Under the pieces are notes generated by a model, which saw only the letters and a list, made by a program, of their open reading frames with translations, was not told the DNA's origin and ran no database searches. Shown piece by piece: positions 22,801 to 31,722 of a stretch of DNA of 35,070 nucleotides. This stretch comes from DATHSY01 sp046729855 (GTDB lineage: Bacteria > Actinomycetota > UBA4738 > HRBIN12). How positions within the stretch are numbered: position 1 is the first letter of the stretch; the number at the start of each line of letters is the position of its first letter. The DNA is taken from positions 1 to 35,070 of the forward strand of contig JBKPHM010000056.1 in NCBI GenBank assembly GCA_046729855.1, read 5' to 3'. A program made the translations under genes and the position numbers.

Positions 22801-24685
22801 CACGGTCGTCGGGATCGGCGACATGTCCGGCGACGTGTTCGGCAACGGCATGCTGCTGTCCGATCAGATCTGCCTGGCGGCGGCGTTCGATCACCGGCAC
22901 GTCTTCATCGACCCCAACCCGAACCCCGCGATCGGGTTCGCGGAGCGCAGGCGCCTGCTCGACAAGGCAGGCTCGTCGTGGGACGACTACGATCGCTCGA
23001 AGATCTCCGCGGGCGGCGGCGTGTGGCCTCGCAGCGCCAAGTCGATCCCGCTGTCGCCGGAGGCGCGGGGCGCGCTGGGTGTCGACGGTGAGTCGCTGAC
23101 GCCGGATCAGGTCATCCGAGCGGTCCTGTGCGCGCCCGTCGACCTGCTCTGGAACGGCGGCATCGGGACCTACGTCAAGGCGTCCACCGAGTCACACGCC
23201 GACGTGGGCGATCGTGCCAACGACGGCCTTCGGATCGATGGGCGACAGGTCCGGGCGCGAGTCGTCGCGGAGGGCGGCAACCTGGGGTTCACCCAGCGCG
23301 GCCGGATCGAGTACGCGCTCTCCGGTGGACGCATCAACACCGACTTCATCGACAACGCGGGCGGCGTGGACTGCTCCGACCACGAGGTGAACCTCAAGAT
23401 TCTGCTGGGGCTCGCGATCCGGCGGGGCGAGCTCACGCTCGACGAACGCAACCGCCTCCTGCACGACGTCGAGCAGGACGTCGTGCTCCACGTCCTGTAC
23501 GACACCTTCCTCCAGGCGCAGATCCTGTCGCAGGAGGCCCAGGCGTCGCCGACCCGGATGGAGGCGTACGAGGATCTCATGCAGGCCCTCGAGGCGAGCA
23601 TGGGTCTGGACCGACGGCTGGAGGCGCTCCCGTCGGCGGAGGAGATGAGCGAGCGTCGGCGCGCGGGTCGTGGTATGACGCGGCCCGAGCTCGCGGTGCT
23701 GCTCGCCCACGCGAAGCGCGATCTCTCGAACCAGCTCCTCGTCTCCTCGTTGCCGGACTCGCGCTACCTCGAACGCGACCTCCGCGCGTACTTCCCACCG
23801 GCGGTCGTCGAGCGGTTCGGACACCTGCTGGCCGACCACCCCCTCAGGCGCGAGCTGATCGCGACGCTGGTCGCGAACGACGTCGTGAACTCGCAAGGGA
23901 TCACGTTCGTGTCGCGGCTGGTCACCGAGACCGGCGCCGCGGCTCACGATGTCGTTCGCGCGTACCGCATCGCGCGACACGTCACGGACGCGGTCGAGCG
24001 GTGGGAGTCGATCGAAGCCCTCGTCGGCTCGGTCGAGCCGCGCGTGCTCGACGAGCTGATGGCGGCTGTCGACCGGCTCGTCGAGAGCGTGGCGCGGTGG
24101 TACCTGGCCAACGCGCCCGACCAGCTCGGGCGCGCGATCGCCGCGGCCCAGGACCCGTTCCGCAGGCTCGAGGCCGTCGCGTCGCGCGTCGCGTCGGACG
24201 CGATGGCGCACGAACGGGAGCGCACGGCCTGGCGGCTGATGGACGAGGGCGTCCCGGAGGAGATCGCTCGGCGCCATGCGCATCAACCGTTGCTGGCGTA
24301 CGGGCCCGACGTGATCGCCGTGGCCGAGCGGACGCGACGGTCGATCGAGGATGTCGCGCGGGCGTTCGTGCGGGTCGGCGAGGCGCTGTACGTCGACCGG
24401 CTCGAGGCGCGGCTGCGGGACGTTCCGGCCGCGAATACCTGGCATCGGTGGGCCATCCAGGCGATCCAGGACGACCTGCACACCGTTCGGCGGGACCTGG
24501 CCGAGCGCGTCCTCGAACCTGTCCCGGACCGGCCCGTCGACGAGGCGCTCGAGGGGTTCCTCGCCGCGCGATCCCGGCCGGTCGCGAGATTGGCTCGCTT
24601 CATGCATTCCCTCACGCTCGAAGATGCGAGCGAGCTCGCCGCGCTCACCGTCGCGCTCCGCAAGATCCGAGCGATCGCGGCCTGA
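19883..24685 (+). CDS. gdhB: NAD-specific glutamate dehydrogenase, large (180-kDa) class
   Basis: 1600 aa. Interconverts glutamate and 2-oxoglutarate plus ammonia with NAD; this class, known from Streptomyces, Mycobacterium and Pseudomonas, is generally catabolic. The N-terminal half (to about residue 700) contains the regulatory ACT-like regions of the family. The dehydrogenase domain lies in the middle: RGGIRWSDRRQDFRTEILGL, then MKAQMVKNSVIVPTGSKGGF with the substrate and catalytic Lys, then GIGDMSGDVFGNGMLLS as the NAD-binding turn, and WNGGIGTYVKAS. The C-terminal 400 residues are helical (RPELAVLLAHAKRDL, then the VRAYRIARHV region). ATG 19883 is preferred over ATG 19874 because of the -10-like box. 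In Mycobacterium this enzyme class is controlled by GarA and PknG, but neither gene is visible here. The gene symbol follows common usage and is less certain than the function. Confidence 0.96.
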   Translation: MSLTDRAAGDADPLLDEVLTLIADRAPDDRIEALRAFAAQYTRRMSTTELAELPPGELARQIEGAFGLVDGRTGEVAVRAFTPDPDVDGYRTDGSVLETNTEDSPFLFDSVNEELQARHLSVRRVVHPVIGTVRGADDRIEHVSHARRSETRESVMHFELDRRLPPAMLIDLEAAIGDVLSDVRLAVRGFPAMRERVGGMIEIARAGATLYPPDEVEETVAFLEWLLDMNFVFLGYREYDLIDTDAGRSLVVRPGSGLGILSKPGSSYERPVVLSSLPTSLRSRIEGGDLLIYSKTNRASTVHRRARMDYIGVRRVSRDGRIVGEARLVGLFTSKAYMEPASRTPLLHRKLAQILEAEDLFEGSHDYKAVVSIFESFPKDELFAASTDELRRSVMGLLALQEQRHVRLFVRRDLYGRSVSLLVALPRERFSAELRHKLQDLFMERFSGSSVDYHLSLGESQLAMIHFAVHVAEGEVPDVPFEELEREVVDLAQTWDDRLLALLVRTHGAERGQELFDRWAPRFPDYYRSTTDIDFALTDIEHFERLEQGDESFVVGIANVSGDDGETLTRIRLYKVGGKIQLSDFVPTLEALGLRVVEERPTDLLGEQPTDERFLHDFGVLGADGHPLDVKESGPRLAEAIAAVWRGDAESDSLNRLVVLAGLDWRQVTILRAYRKYHHRVNASFTAEYKNDAFAAHPAIARRLWDLFELRFDPDRPRQPEAEDAVRDEIVAALDAVASLEQDRILRNHLGLIQATVRTNAFRPGARSLSFKFRSADVPEMPPPVPLFEIFVYSTETEGVHLRGGRVARGGIRWSDRRQDFRTEILGLMKAQMVKNSVIVPTGSKGGFVLKRTIADAVALKQEVTREYVTFIRGLLDVTDDLEDGKVVHPPDVVIHDEPDPYLVVAADKGTATLSDTANEVSAEYGFWLGDAFASGGSTGYDHKKLGITARGAWESVKRHFREMGTDPETDPITVVGIGDMSGDVFGNGMLLSDQICLAAAFDHRHVFIDPNPNPAIGFAERRRLLDKAGSSWDDYDRSKISAGGGVWPRSAKSIPLSPEARGALGVDGESLTPDQVIRAVLCAPVDLLWNGGIGTYVKASTESHADVGDRANDGLRIDGRQVRARVVAEGGNLGFTQRGRIEYALSGGRINTDFIDNAGGVDCSDHEVNLKILLGLAIRRGELTLDERNRLLHDVEQDVVLHVLYDTFLQAQILSQEAQASPTRMEAYEDLMQALEASMGLDRRLEALPSAEEMSERRRAGRGMTRPELAVLLAHAKRDLSNQLLVSSLPDSRYLERDLRAYFPPAVVERFGHLLADHPLRRELIATLVANDVVNSQGITFVSRLVTETGAAAHDVVRAYRIARHVTDAVERWESIEALVGSVEPRVLDELMAAVDRLVESVARWYLANAPDQLGRAIAAAQDPFRRLEAVASRVASDAMAHERERTAWRLMDEGVPEEIARRHAHQPLLAYGPDVIAVAERTRRSIEDVARAFVRVGEALYVDRLEARLRDVPAANTWHRWAIQAIQDDLHTVRRDLAERVLEPVPDRPVDEALEGFLAARSRPVARLARFMHSLTLEDASELAALTVALRKIRAIAA

Positions 24686-24694
24686 CCCCGCCGC

Positions 24695-24725
24695 TTGGCG
24701 GTGACCCCGCAGCGCCGGATAGGAT
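24695..24725 (+). promoter_or_regulatory. Possible promoter of the LytR_C protein gene
   Basis: TTGGCG (24695-24700), a 19-bp spacer, then TAGGAT (24720-24725), predicting a start near 24732 and a 41-nt leader containing GAGGAG. It is located right after the glutamate dehydrogenase stop. Confidence 0.4.
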
Positions 24726-24772
24726 GGCGTCGGCTCCGCACGAGCGCCGACGGACACGAGGAGCACCTGGCG

Positions 24773-25309
24773 TTGGGCACGGGTACCCTGCGGTTCGGGA
24801 TCATCGTCGCGCTGGTCGTGGGCGGCGTCCTCCTGATCGACCAGGCGTTCCCCGCCAACGAAGCCGTCTCGCTCCCGCGACCGAGCGAGTCGGTGTCGCC
24901 GACCGGCTCGCCATCCGCCGGTGGCGGCCAGACGGATCAGACGGATGAGGACGGCACGGGCCAAACGGGCGGGGGCCAGCAGCCCCAGGCGCCGCGAACC
25001 AAGGTCGTCGTCGGCGTGTACAACGGCACGTACGTGTCGGGCCTGGCACAGAGTACCGCTGATCAGTTGATGAACCGGCCGAACTACCGCGTCCCGCAGA
25101 ACGCCATCAGCGACGCCCCCGACAAGCCGTTGGAACAGACGACGATCTACTACCGGACGCCACAGGACCGGGAAGCAGCGGAAGAGCTTCGCACCGGCTT
25201 CTTCGAAAACAGGGATGTGAGCGGGGTCGTCATCCAGTCGATGCCCACCGATCTCGACGTGCCCGACAGCCTCGACCTCGCGATCTACCTCGGGACCGAT
25301 TCCGCCTGA
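24773..25309 (+). CDS. LytR C-terminal domain membrane protein
   Basis: 178 aa. One hydrophobic segment near the N-terminus (about residues 4-24), then a Ser/Gly/Gln/Thr-rich linker to about residue 75. The C-terminal LytR_C domain follows (TKVVVGVYNGTYVSGLAQST, then TTIYYRTPQDREAAEEL). The catalytic LCP domain that usually precedes LytR_C is absent, so this is a stand-alone envelope-facing protein, likely cell-wall associated; function unknown. The TTG at 24773 has GAGGAG nine bases upstream and starts just before the membrane segment; an earlier in-frame GTG at 24701 would add an Arg-rich tail and lies within the presumed promoter. Convergent with the GT20 gene. Confidence 0.82.
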   Translation: MGTGTLRFGIIVALVVGGVLLIDQAFPANEAVSLPRPSESVSPTGSPSAGGGQTDQTDEDGTGQTGGGQQPQAPRTKVVVGVYNGTYVSGLAQSTADQLMNRPNYRVPQNAISDAPDKPLEQTTIYYRTPQDREAAEELRTGFFENRDVSGVVIQSMPTDLDVPDSLDLAIYLGTDSA

Positions 25310-25322
25310 CGTCTAACGTCAG
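25306..25322. terminator. Short hairpin over the stops of two convergent genes
   Basis: CTGACGT and ACGTCAG form a perfect 7-bp stem with a 3-nt loop, covering the last bases of both facing genes. It is too short for certainty and has no T-run. Confidence 0.35.
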
Positions 25323-26800
25323 CTGAGCTGAGCCGCTCGTCGCATCCTCACGCGCTCGAGGTCCTCGAGCTGGCTCCGCACCCATCGCTCGGGGGGGTTC
25401 GCGAGGACCAGGCGCGACAGCCCGCGCGCCCGTCGTGTGCGCTCGTCGTGCGGCATCTCCAACGCCGCGTTCATGGCATCGGCCGTCTCCGCGCAATCGA
25501 ACGGGTTGACCGGCAACGCGTACCGGCCGAGGCGCCAGTAGGCGCCTGCGTTGCGCGAGAGCACCAGGACGCCGCCGCGCCGGTTCAACAGCGGTCCCTC
25601 CATCGCGACCAGGTTCATCCCGTCGAACACCGGGTTCACGAGCAGGACGTCGTACAGCCCGTAGGCGGCCAGGGCGCCGAGGTAGTCCTCCTGGACGCGC
25701 ACCTCGATCGGCTGCCAGTCTGGCTCTCCGAGCTCACTGTTGATCCGCTCGGCCTCGGCGACGCACTGCTCCGCGTACTCGCGGTAGTCGGGAATGTCCA
25801 TCCGCGAAGGCGACAGGATCGCGAGGAACACGACCCGACCGCGCCACTCGCGGTATCGGCGCAGCAGCTCTTCGTAGGCTTGGAAGCCCCGAACGATGTT
25901 CTTGGTGAGCTCGAGACGGTCCACGCGCAAGATCATCCGGCGGTCGCCCCGCCATCGGTTGAGGCGCTTGCGCAGGTTCGCGACCTCCGCCGAGGCGGCC
26001 GTCTCGCGCATCGGTCCCGCCTCGACGGAGATCGGGTGGATCTTGACCGCGACCTGACGGCCCTCCGCGATGACGCGCGAGCGCGTCAGGTCGGCTCGGA
26101 CGCCCGGCACCGACCGGGCGGACGAGACGAAGTTGTCCGCCCACATCTCCGAATGGAAGCCCAGCACGTCGGCGCCGAGCATCCCTCGCAGGACGCCCTC
26201 GCGGACCTTCGCCGGGAGGATCCGGATGTACGTGTTCCCCGCGATCGATGTGTGGGAGAAGTGGGCGATCAGCGCAGTCGGGACGAGCTCGCGGAGGAGC
26301 CTCGGCACGAGGCACAGTTGGTAGTCCTGGATCAGGAACACGGGCTCACGGTCGAACGTCGACGCCTCCTCCGCGAGCGCGTGCGCGAACTGCCGGTTGA
26401 CCTCGACATACTGCTCCCATGCGACGTCGACGTCGGTGCCGAAGGACGGGGAGCGAGGCGTGTCCCACAGGTAGTGGTTCACGAACCACAGCATCCCGTT
26501 CGAGATGCGGTTGTAATACCCGTCGTACACGTCGGACGGGATGTCCAGGTACCGGAGCCGGTAGCTCGCACCGAACCCGTGCATGTCGATCCGACCCGCG
26601 GTCGAGGCGACCAGCTCGCGGTCCTCGGGCGACATCGCCGCCGCCACCCACAACCCCTCGGCCCTCTGGAGCGCGCCGACCATCGCCGTGACAAGCCCCC
26701 CGGACCCGCGTCGGGGCGTCAGCGTCCCGTCAGCCTCGCGCTCGAACGTCACCGGCCCGCGGTTGGATGCGACGATCAGGGGGGCGTCGAGCGCGCTCAC
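25319..26800 (-). CDS. otsA: Trehalose-6-phosphate-synthase-type glycosyltransferase (GT20)
   Basis: 493 aa GT20 enzyme, expected to join a nucleotide-activated glucose to glucose 6-phosphate. LIVASNRGPVTFER near the N-terminus and GSGGLVTAM form the nucleotide-sugar/G6P loops. Next come FLIQDYQLCLVPRLLREL, FSHTSI in place of FLHIPF, MILRVDRLELTKNI with the phosphate-binding Arg and Lys, and LLVNPVFDGMNLVAMEG with the conserved Asp and Glu. SNRGP instead of SNRLP and the FSHTSI variation mark an actinobacterial side branch, so glucosylglycerol-phosphate or another acceptor is possible. No phosphatase (OtsB) domain or gene is present. GTG 26800 chosen because the fold starts just after; ATG 26854 is in frame and nearer to a TAGACT box at 26896-26901. 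Divergent from the Rrf2 gene. Confidence 0.87.
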   Translation of the reverse strand: MSALDAPLIVASNRGPVTFEREADGTLTPRRGSGGLVTAMVGALQRAEGLWVAAAMSPEDRELVASTAGRIDMHGFGASYRLRYLDIPSDVYDGYYNRISNGMLWFVNHYLWDTPRSPSFGTDVDVAWEQYVEVNRQFAHALAEEASTFDREPVFLIQDYQLCLVPRLLRELVPTALIAHFSHTSIAGNTYIRILPAKVREGVLRGMLGADVLGFHSEMWADNFVSSARSVPGVRADLTRSRVIAEGRQVAVKIHPISVEAGPMRETAASAEVANLRKRLNRWRGDRRMILRVDRLELTKNIVRGFQAYEELLRRYREWRGRVVFLAILSPSRMDIPDYREYAEQCVAEAERINSELGEPDWQPIEVRVQEDYLGALAAYGLYDVLLVNPVFDGMNLVAMEGPLLNRRGGVLVLSRNAGAYWRLGRYALPVNPFDCAETADAMNAALEMPHDERTRRARGLSRLVLANPPERWVRSQLEDLERVRMRRAAQLS

Positions 26801-26955
26801 GCGATCGCCGCCATCGGCCGGAGCGGGTCCTCCGAACCGAGCGCCGGTGCCCATCCCGCGGAGCCGTGGACGGCCTCGATCGCGAGCACGGGCGGAGTCT
26901 ACTGCTGGCGTCCGGTCCCCCGAACCCCTGGTGCGTGCCCAGGGTTGCGCTCGGT

Positions 26956-26961
26956 TACACT
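26956..26961 (+). promoter_or_regulatory. Possible -10 box (TACACT) of the Rrf2 regulator gene
   Basis: TACACT predicts a transcript start near 26968 and a leader of about 31 nt carrying GGAG before the TTG start. A minus-strand TAGACT at 26896-26901 could serve the divergent GT20 gene. No good -35 for either. Confidence 0.35.
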
Positions 26962-26998
26962 CCTCGGACGGCGTCCCGACGTTCGGCCGGAGCTCTCG

Positions 26999-27469
26999 TT
27001 GCTGAAGATCTCGCAAAGACTCGAGTACGCGATGCGGGCGATGATCGAGCTCGCGGTGCGGCGCGACGACGGCCTCGTCCCCGCTCGCGAGATCGCGGAG
27101 GCGCAGCAGATCCCGCTGCGGTTCCTCGAGCAGCAGCTCGGCGCCCTGCACAAGGCCGGCCTGGTCGAGAGCTTCCGCGGCGCCGGCGGCGGATGCCGGA
27201 TCGCCCGAGACGCCGACGCCATCACGGTCGCGCAGATCGCAGACGCGATCGAGGGCCAGCTGTTCCCGATGTTCTGCCTGGAGCCGTCCGACCACACGTG
27301 CTTCCAGGACTCCCGCTGCGGTCTCCAGGGCTTCTGGGGCGAGGTGGCAAGGGCCGTCGACCGCGTGTTCGAGCAGACGACCGTCGCCGACCTGGTGGAG
27401 CGGCACCGACTGATGAAGCCAGTTTCGCCGGTGTTCTCGGCCGAGCAGCTGCTTAGCCGGCTGAACTGA
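26999..27469 (+). CDS. Rrf2-family transcriptional regulator with three-Cys cluster motif
   Basis: 156 aa. The winged helix-turn-helix begins LKISQRLEYAMRAMIELAVR, typical Rrf2, followed by PLRFLEQQLGALHKAGLVES and the wing FRGAGGGCRIAR. Three Cys fall in FCLEPSDHTCFQDSRCGLQ, spaced C-x7-C-x5-C, in the loop where IscR, NsrR and RsrR bind iron-sulfur clusters; a cluster-sensing role for redox, NO or iron is therefore likely, though not shown. A further Cys lies in the wing. The TTG at 26999 matches the usual start (M-x-I-S) and has GGAG about eight bases upstream. Targets unknown; the divergent GT20 gene and itself are the nearest candidates. Confidence 0.9.
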   Translation: MLKISQRLEYAMRAMIELAVRRDDGLVPAREIAEAQQIPLRFLEQQLGALHKAGLVESFRGAGGGCRIARDADAITVAQIADAIEGQLFPMFCLEPSDHTCFQDSRCGLQGFWGEVARAVDRVFEQTTVADLVERHRLMKPVSPVFSAEQLLSRLN

Positions 27470-27472
27470 CGG

Positions 27473-27500
27473 ACGGACCGGCCGCGGGCGGCCGGTCCGT
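27473..27500. terminator. Bidirectional terminator between Rrf2 and zinc-ribbon genes
   Basis: A perfect 12-bp stem, 27473-27484 with 27489-27500, around a 4-nt loop, between two converging genes. There is no T-run on either side. Confidence 0.65.
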
Positions 27501-27516
27501 GGTGCGCAAGGAAGCC

Positions 27517-27669
27517 TTAGGACGCCTTCCCAAGGATCCGCATGATCTTGGTGCCGCAGACCGGGCACTTGCCCTGGGCCGCCCGCCGTCCGTTCTTGAG
27601 CGTGGTCTCCTCGCCCTCGAACGTCCGCTTCTCGCGGCACTTCACGCAGTACGCCTCGTACTGGGCCAT
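27517..27669 (-). CDS. DUF5679-type zinc-ribbon small protein
   Basis: 50 aa beginning MAQYEAYCVKCREKRTFEG. Two CxxC knuckles, YCVKC and KCPVCGTK, flank TTLKNGRRAAQG, the DUF5679 pattern common in Actinobacteria and Chloroflexi. It should bind one zinc; the function is unknown. GAAGGGAG lies about eight bases before ATG 27669. Its 189-bp upstream gap is shared with the divergent acetyl-CoA synthetase gene and contains inverted repeats. Confidence 0.88.
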   Translation of the reverse strand: MAQYEAYCVKCREKRTFEGEETTLKNGRRAAQGKCPVCGTKIMRILGKAS

Positions 27670-27698
27670 GTCGGCTCCCTTCGGTATCCAGGCCGCAT

Positions 27699-27730
27699 CT
27701 AGGCGTCGAGGCCGCCTAGCAGGCGACCTC
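27699..27730. promoter_or_regulatory. Overlapping inverted repeats between zinc-ribbon and acs genes
   Basis: CTAGGCG-N7-CGCCTAG (27699-27719) overlaps a second dyad, GAGG...CCTC around CGCCT-AGC-AGGCG (27708-27730). The two cannot form together in RNA. They could be an operator for the divergent genes or alternate leader structures of the zinc-ribbon transcript. Confidence 0.4.
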
Positions 27731-27814
27731 GCAGGCACGATGCTGGGCCCTCTCAGGCACGGATGCAAGCACCCGCGAGGTCGTTCCCGCTCGCCCGAGC
27801 GCCCGCCCCCTGCG

Positions 27815-27820
27815 TACGAT
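27815..27820 (+). promoter_or_regulatory. Possible -10 box (TACGAT) of acs
   Basis: TACGAT with predicted start near 27828, leaving a 31-nt leader that contains GAGGAGGGGG before the acs ATG. No clear -35. Confidence 0.4.
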
Positions 27821-27858
27821 GCAGGTGTCACCCGCGCGAGGAGGGGGCTTCCAGGATC

Positions 27859-29826
<1,968 letters not shown>

Positions 29827-29894
29827 CGGCACCGGCGCCCGGCGCTGGGGGGCCGTAGACGCGCTCCGACCGGCCGCGCGAGCTCCGTTTGGGC

Positions 29895-29924
29895 TTGCCA
29901 ATCGCGGGCCGGCCTCGCTAGGAT
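29895..29924 (+). promoter_or_regulatory. groEL promoter
   Basis: TTGCCA (29895-29900), an 18-bp spacer and TAGGAT (29919-29924): a good housekeeping-type promoter. The predicted start near 29931 falls inside the CIRCE operator. Confidence 0.7.
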
Positions 29925-29927
29925 TTG

Positions 29928-29954
29928 TTAGCACTCTCCTTCTGGGAGTGCTAG
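29928..29954 (+). promoter_or_regulatory. CIRCE operator (HrcA binding site)
   Basis: TTAGCACTC-N9-GAGTGCTAG, matching the CIRCE consensus TTAGCACTC-N9-GAGTGCTAA at all but the last base. It sits over the predicted transcription start of groEL, so HrcA should repress it until heat stress. Confidence 0.95.
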
Positions 29955-30006
29955 CAGTCACAGCCGAAGCCTGAGAGGCAGCCACAGGAGCCGGAGGAGG
30001 GAAGGG

Positions 30007-31629
30007 ATGGCAGCGAAGCTCATCAGCTTCGACGAGGACGCCCGACGATCGCTCGAGCGCGGCATGGATCAGCTGGCGAACGCCGTCAAGATCACGCTCG
30101 GGCCGAAGGGCCGAAACGTCGTCCTCGAGAAGAAGTGGGGCGCCCCGACCATCACCAACGACGGGGTATCGATCGCCAAGGAGATCGAGCTCGAGGAGCC
30201 GACGGAGAAGGTCGGCGCCGAGCTGGTCAAGGAGGTCGCCAAGAAGACCGACGACGTTGCCGGGGACGGGACGACGACGGCCACGGTCCTCGCCCAGGCG
30301 ATCGTGAAGGAGGGCCTGCGCAACGTCGCCGCGGGCGCCAGTCCGATGGCGCTGAAGCGTGGGATCGAGCGGGCCGTGGAGCTCGCGGTCGAAGCGATCA
30401 AGAACCAGTCCAAGGACGTGGAGTCCAAGGACGACGTCGCGCACGTCGGCGCGATCTCGGCCGCCGACCCGGAGATCGGCGAGCAGATCGCCGAGGCCGT
30501 CGACAAGGTCGGCAAGGACGGGGTCATCACCGTCGAGGAGTCCAATACCTTCGGGATGGAGCTCGACCTCGTCGAGGGCATGCGCTTCGACAAGGGCTAC
30601 ATCTCGGCGTACTTCATCACGGACCCCGAGCGGATGGAGACGGTCCTCGAGGAGCCGTACATCCTGAATGCCAACTCGAAGATCTCGGCGGTGAAGGACC
30701 TACTGCCCGTCCTCGAGAAGGTCATGCAGACGGGCAAGCCGTTGCTGGTGCTCGCCGAGGACGTGGAGGGCGAGGCCCTCGCGACCCTCGTCGTGAACAA
30801 GGTCCGCGGGACGTTCCGGAGCGCCGCCGTAAAGGCGCCGGGCTTCGGCGACCGCCGGAAGGCGATGCTGCAGGACATCGCGATCCTCACGGGCGGACAG
30901 GTCATCTCCGAGGAGGTCGGTCTCAAGCTCGAAAACACGACGCTCGACCTTCTCGGCCAGGCCCGCAAGGTGATGATCACCAAGGACGACACCACGATCG
31001 TCGAGGGTGGAGGAAAGGAAGAGGACATCAAGGGCCGCATCAACCAGATCAAGTCCGAGATCGAGAAGACGGACTCGGACTACGACCGCGAGAAGCTGCA
31101 GGAGCGGCTCGCGCGGCTGTCCGGTGGCGTTGCGGTGATCAAGGTCGGCGCGGCGACCGAGGTGGAGCTGAAGGAGAAGAAGCACCGGATCGAGGACGCC
31201 GTGCAGTCGACGAAGGCGGCCGTCGAGGAGGGTGTCGTGCCGGGCGGCGGCGTCGCGCTGCTGAACGCCCAGACCGCCCTCGACAAGGTTGACCTGGAGC
31301 GTGACGAGGCCACGGGCGCGGCGATCGTCCGCAAGGCGCTCGAGGACCCGCTCAAGCAGATCGCGGCGAACGCCGGTCTGGAGGGTGGCGTCGTCGTCGA
31401 GAAGGTGCGGTCGCTCGACATCGGCTGGGGCCTGAACGCGGCGACCGGCGAGTACGAGGACATGTTCAAGGCCGGGATCATCGACCCGACCAAGGTCACG
31501 CGCTCTGCGCTGCAGAACGCGGCGTCGATCGCGGCGCTGTTCCTCACGACCGAGGCCGTCGTGGCCGAGAAGCCGGAGAAGGAGAAGGCGCCGGCCATGC
31601 CGGGTGGTGGCGGCGACATGGATTTCTAG
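30007..31629 (+). CDS. groEL: 60-kDa chaperonin GroEL
   Basis: 540-aa chaperonin that folds proteins in its ring cavity. Recognisable parts: the ITLGPKGRNVVLEKKWGAP start region, catalytic Asp87 in VAGDGTTTATVLAQ, the apical domain with KAPGFGDRRKAMLQDIA, and the C-terminal VVAEKPEKEK followed by a short Gly-rich tail ending GGGDMDF. The tail is of the GroEL2 type of actinobacteria rather than a His-rich GroEL1. GGAGGAGGGAAGGG precedes the ATG. No groES lies upstream, so the co-chaperonin must be elsewhere. Controlled by the CIRCE operator. A hairpin follows the stop. Confidence 0.98.
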   Translation: MAAKLISFDEDARRSLERGMDQLANAVKITLGPKGRNVVLEKKWGAPTITNDGVSIAKEIELEEPTEKVGAELVKEVAKKTDDVAGDGTTTATVLAQAIVKEGLRNVAAGASPMALKRGIERAVELAVEAIKNQSKDVESKDDVAHVGAISAADPEIGEQIAEAVDKVGKDGVITVEESNTFGMELDLVEGMRFDKGYISAYFITDPERMETVLEEPYILNANSKISAVKDLLPVLEKVMQTGKPLLVLAEDVEGEALATLVVNKVRGTFRSAAVKAPGFGDRRKAMLQDIAILTGGQVISEEVGLKLENTTLDLLGQARKVMITKDDTTIVEGGGKEEDIKGRINQIKSEIEKTDSDYDREKLQERLARLSGGVAVIKVGAATEVELKEKKHRIEDAVQSTKAAVEEGVVPGGGVALLNAQTALDKVDLERDEATGAAIVRKALEDPLKQIAANAGLEGGVVVEKVRSLDIGWGLNAATGEYEDMFKAGIIDPTKVTRSALQNAASIAALFLTTEAVVAEKPEKEKAPAMPGGGGDMDF

Positions 31630-31651
31630 TCGCCGGCAGCGTCCAACCCGT

Positions 31652-31680
31652 GAAGGCCCCGGGCAGCCCTCGGGGCCTTC
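31652..31680 (+). terminator. groEL terminator
   Basis: A perfect 10-bp stem GAAGGCCCCG / CGGGGCCTTC (31652-31661, 31671-31680) with a 9-nt loop, 22 nt after the groEL stop. No T-run. Confidence 0.65.
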
Positions 31681-31722
31681 CGCGTGTCCGAGTGCCGCCG
31701 CAGGGTGGGAGAATTGGCCGCG

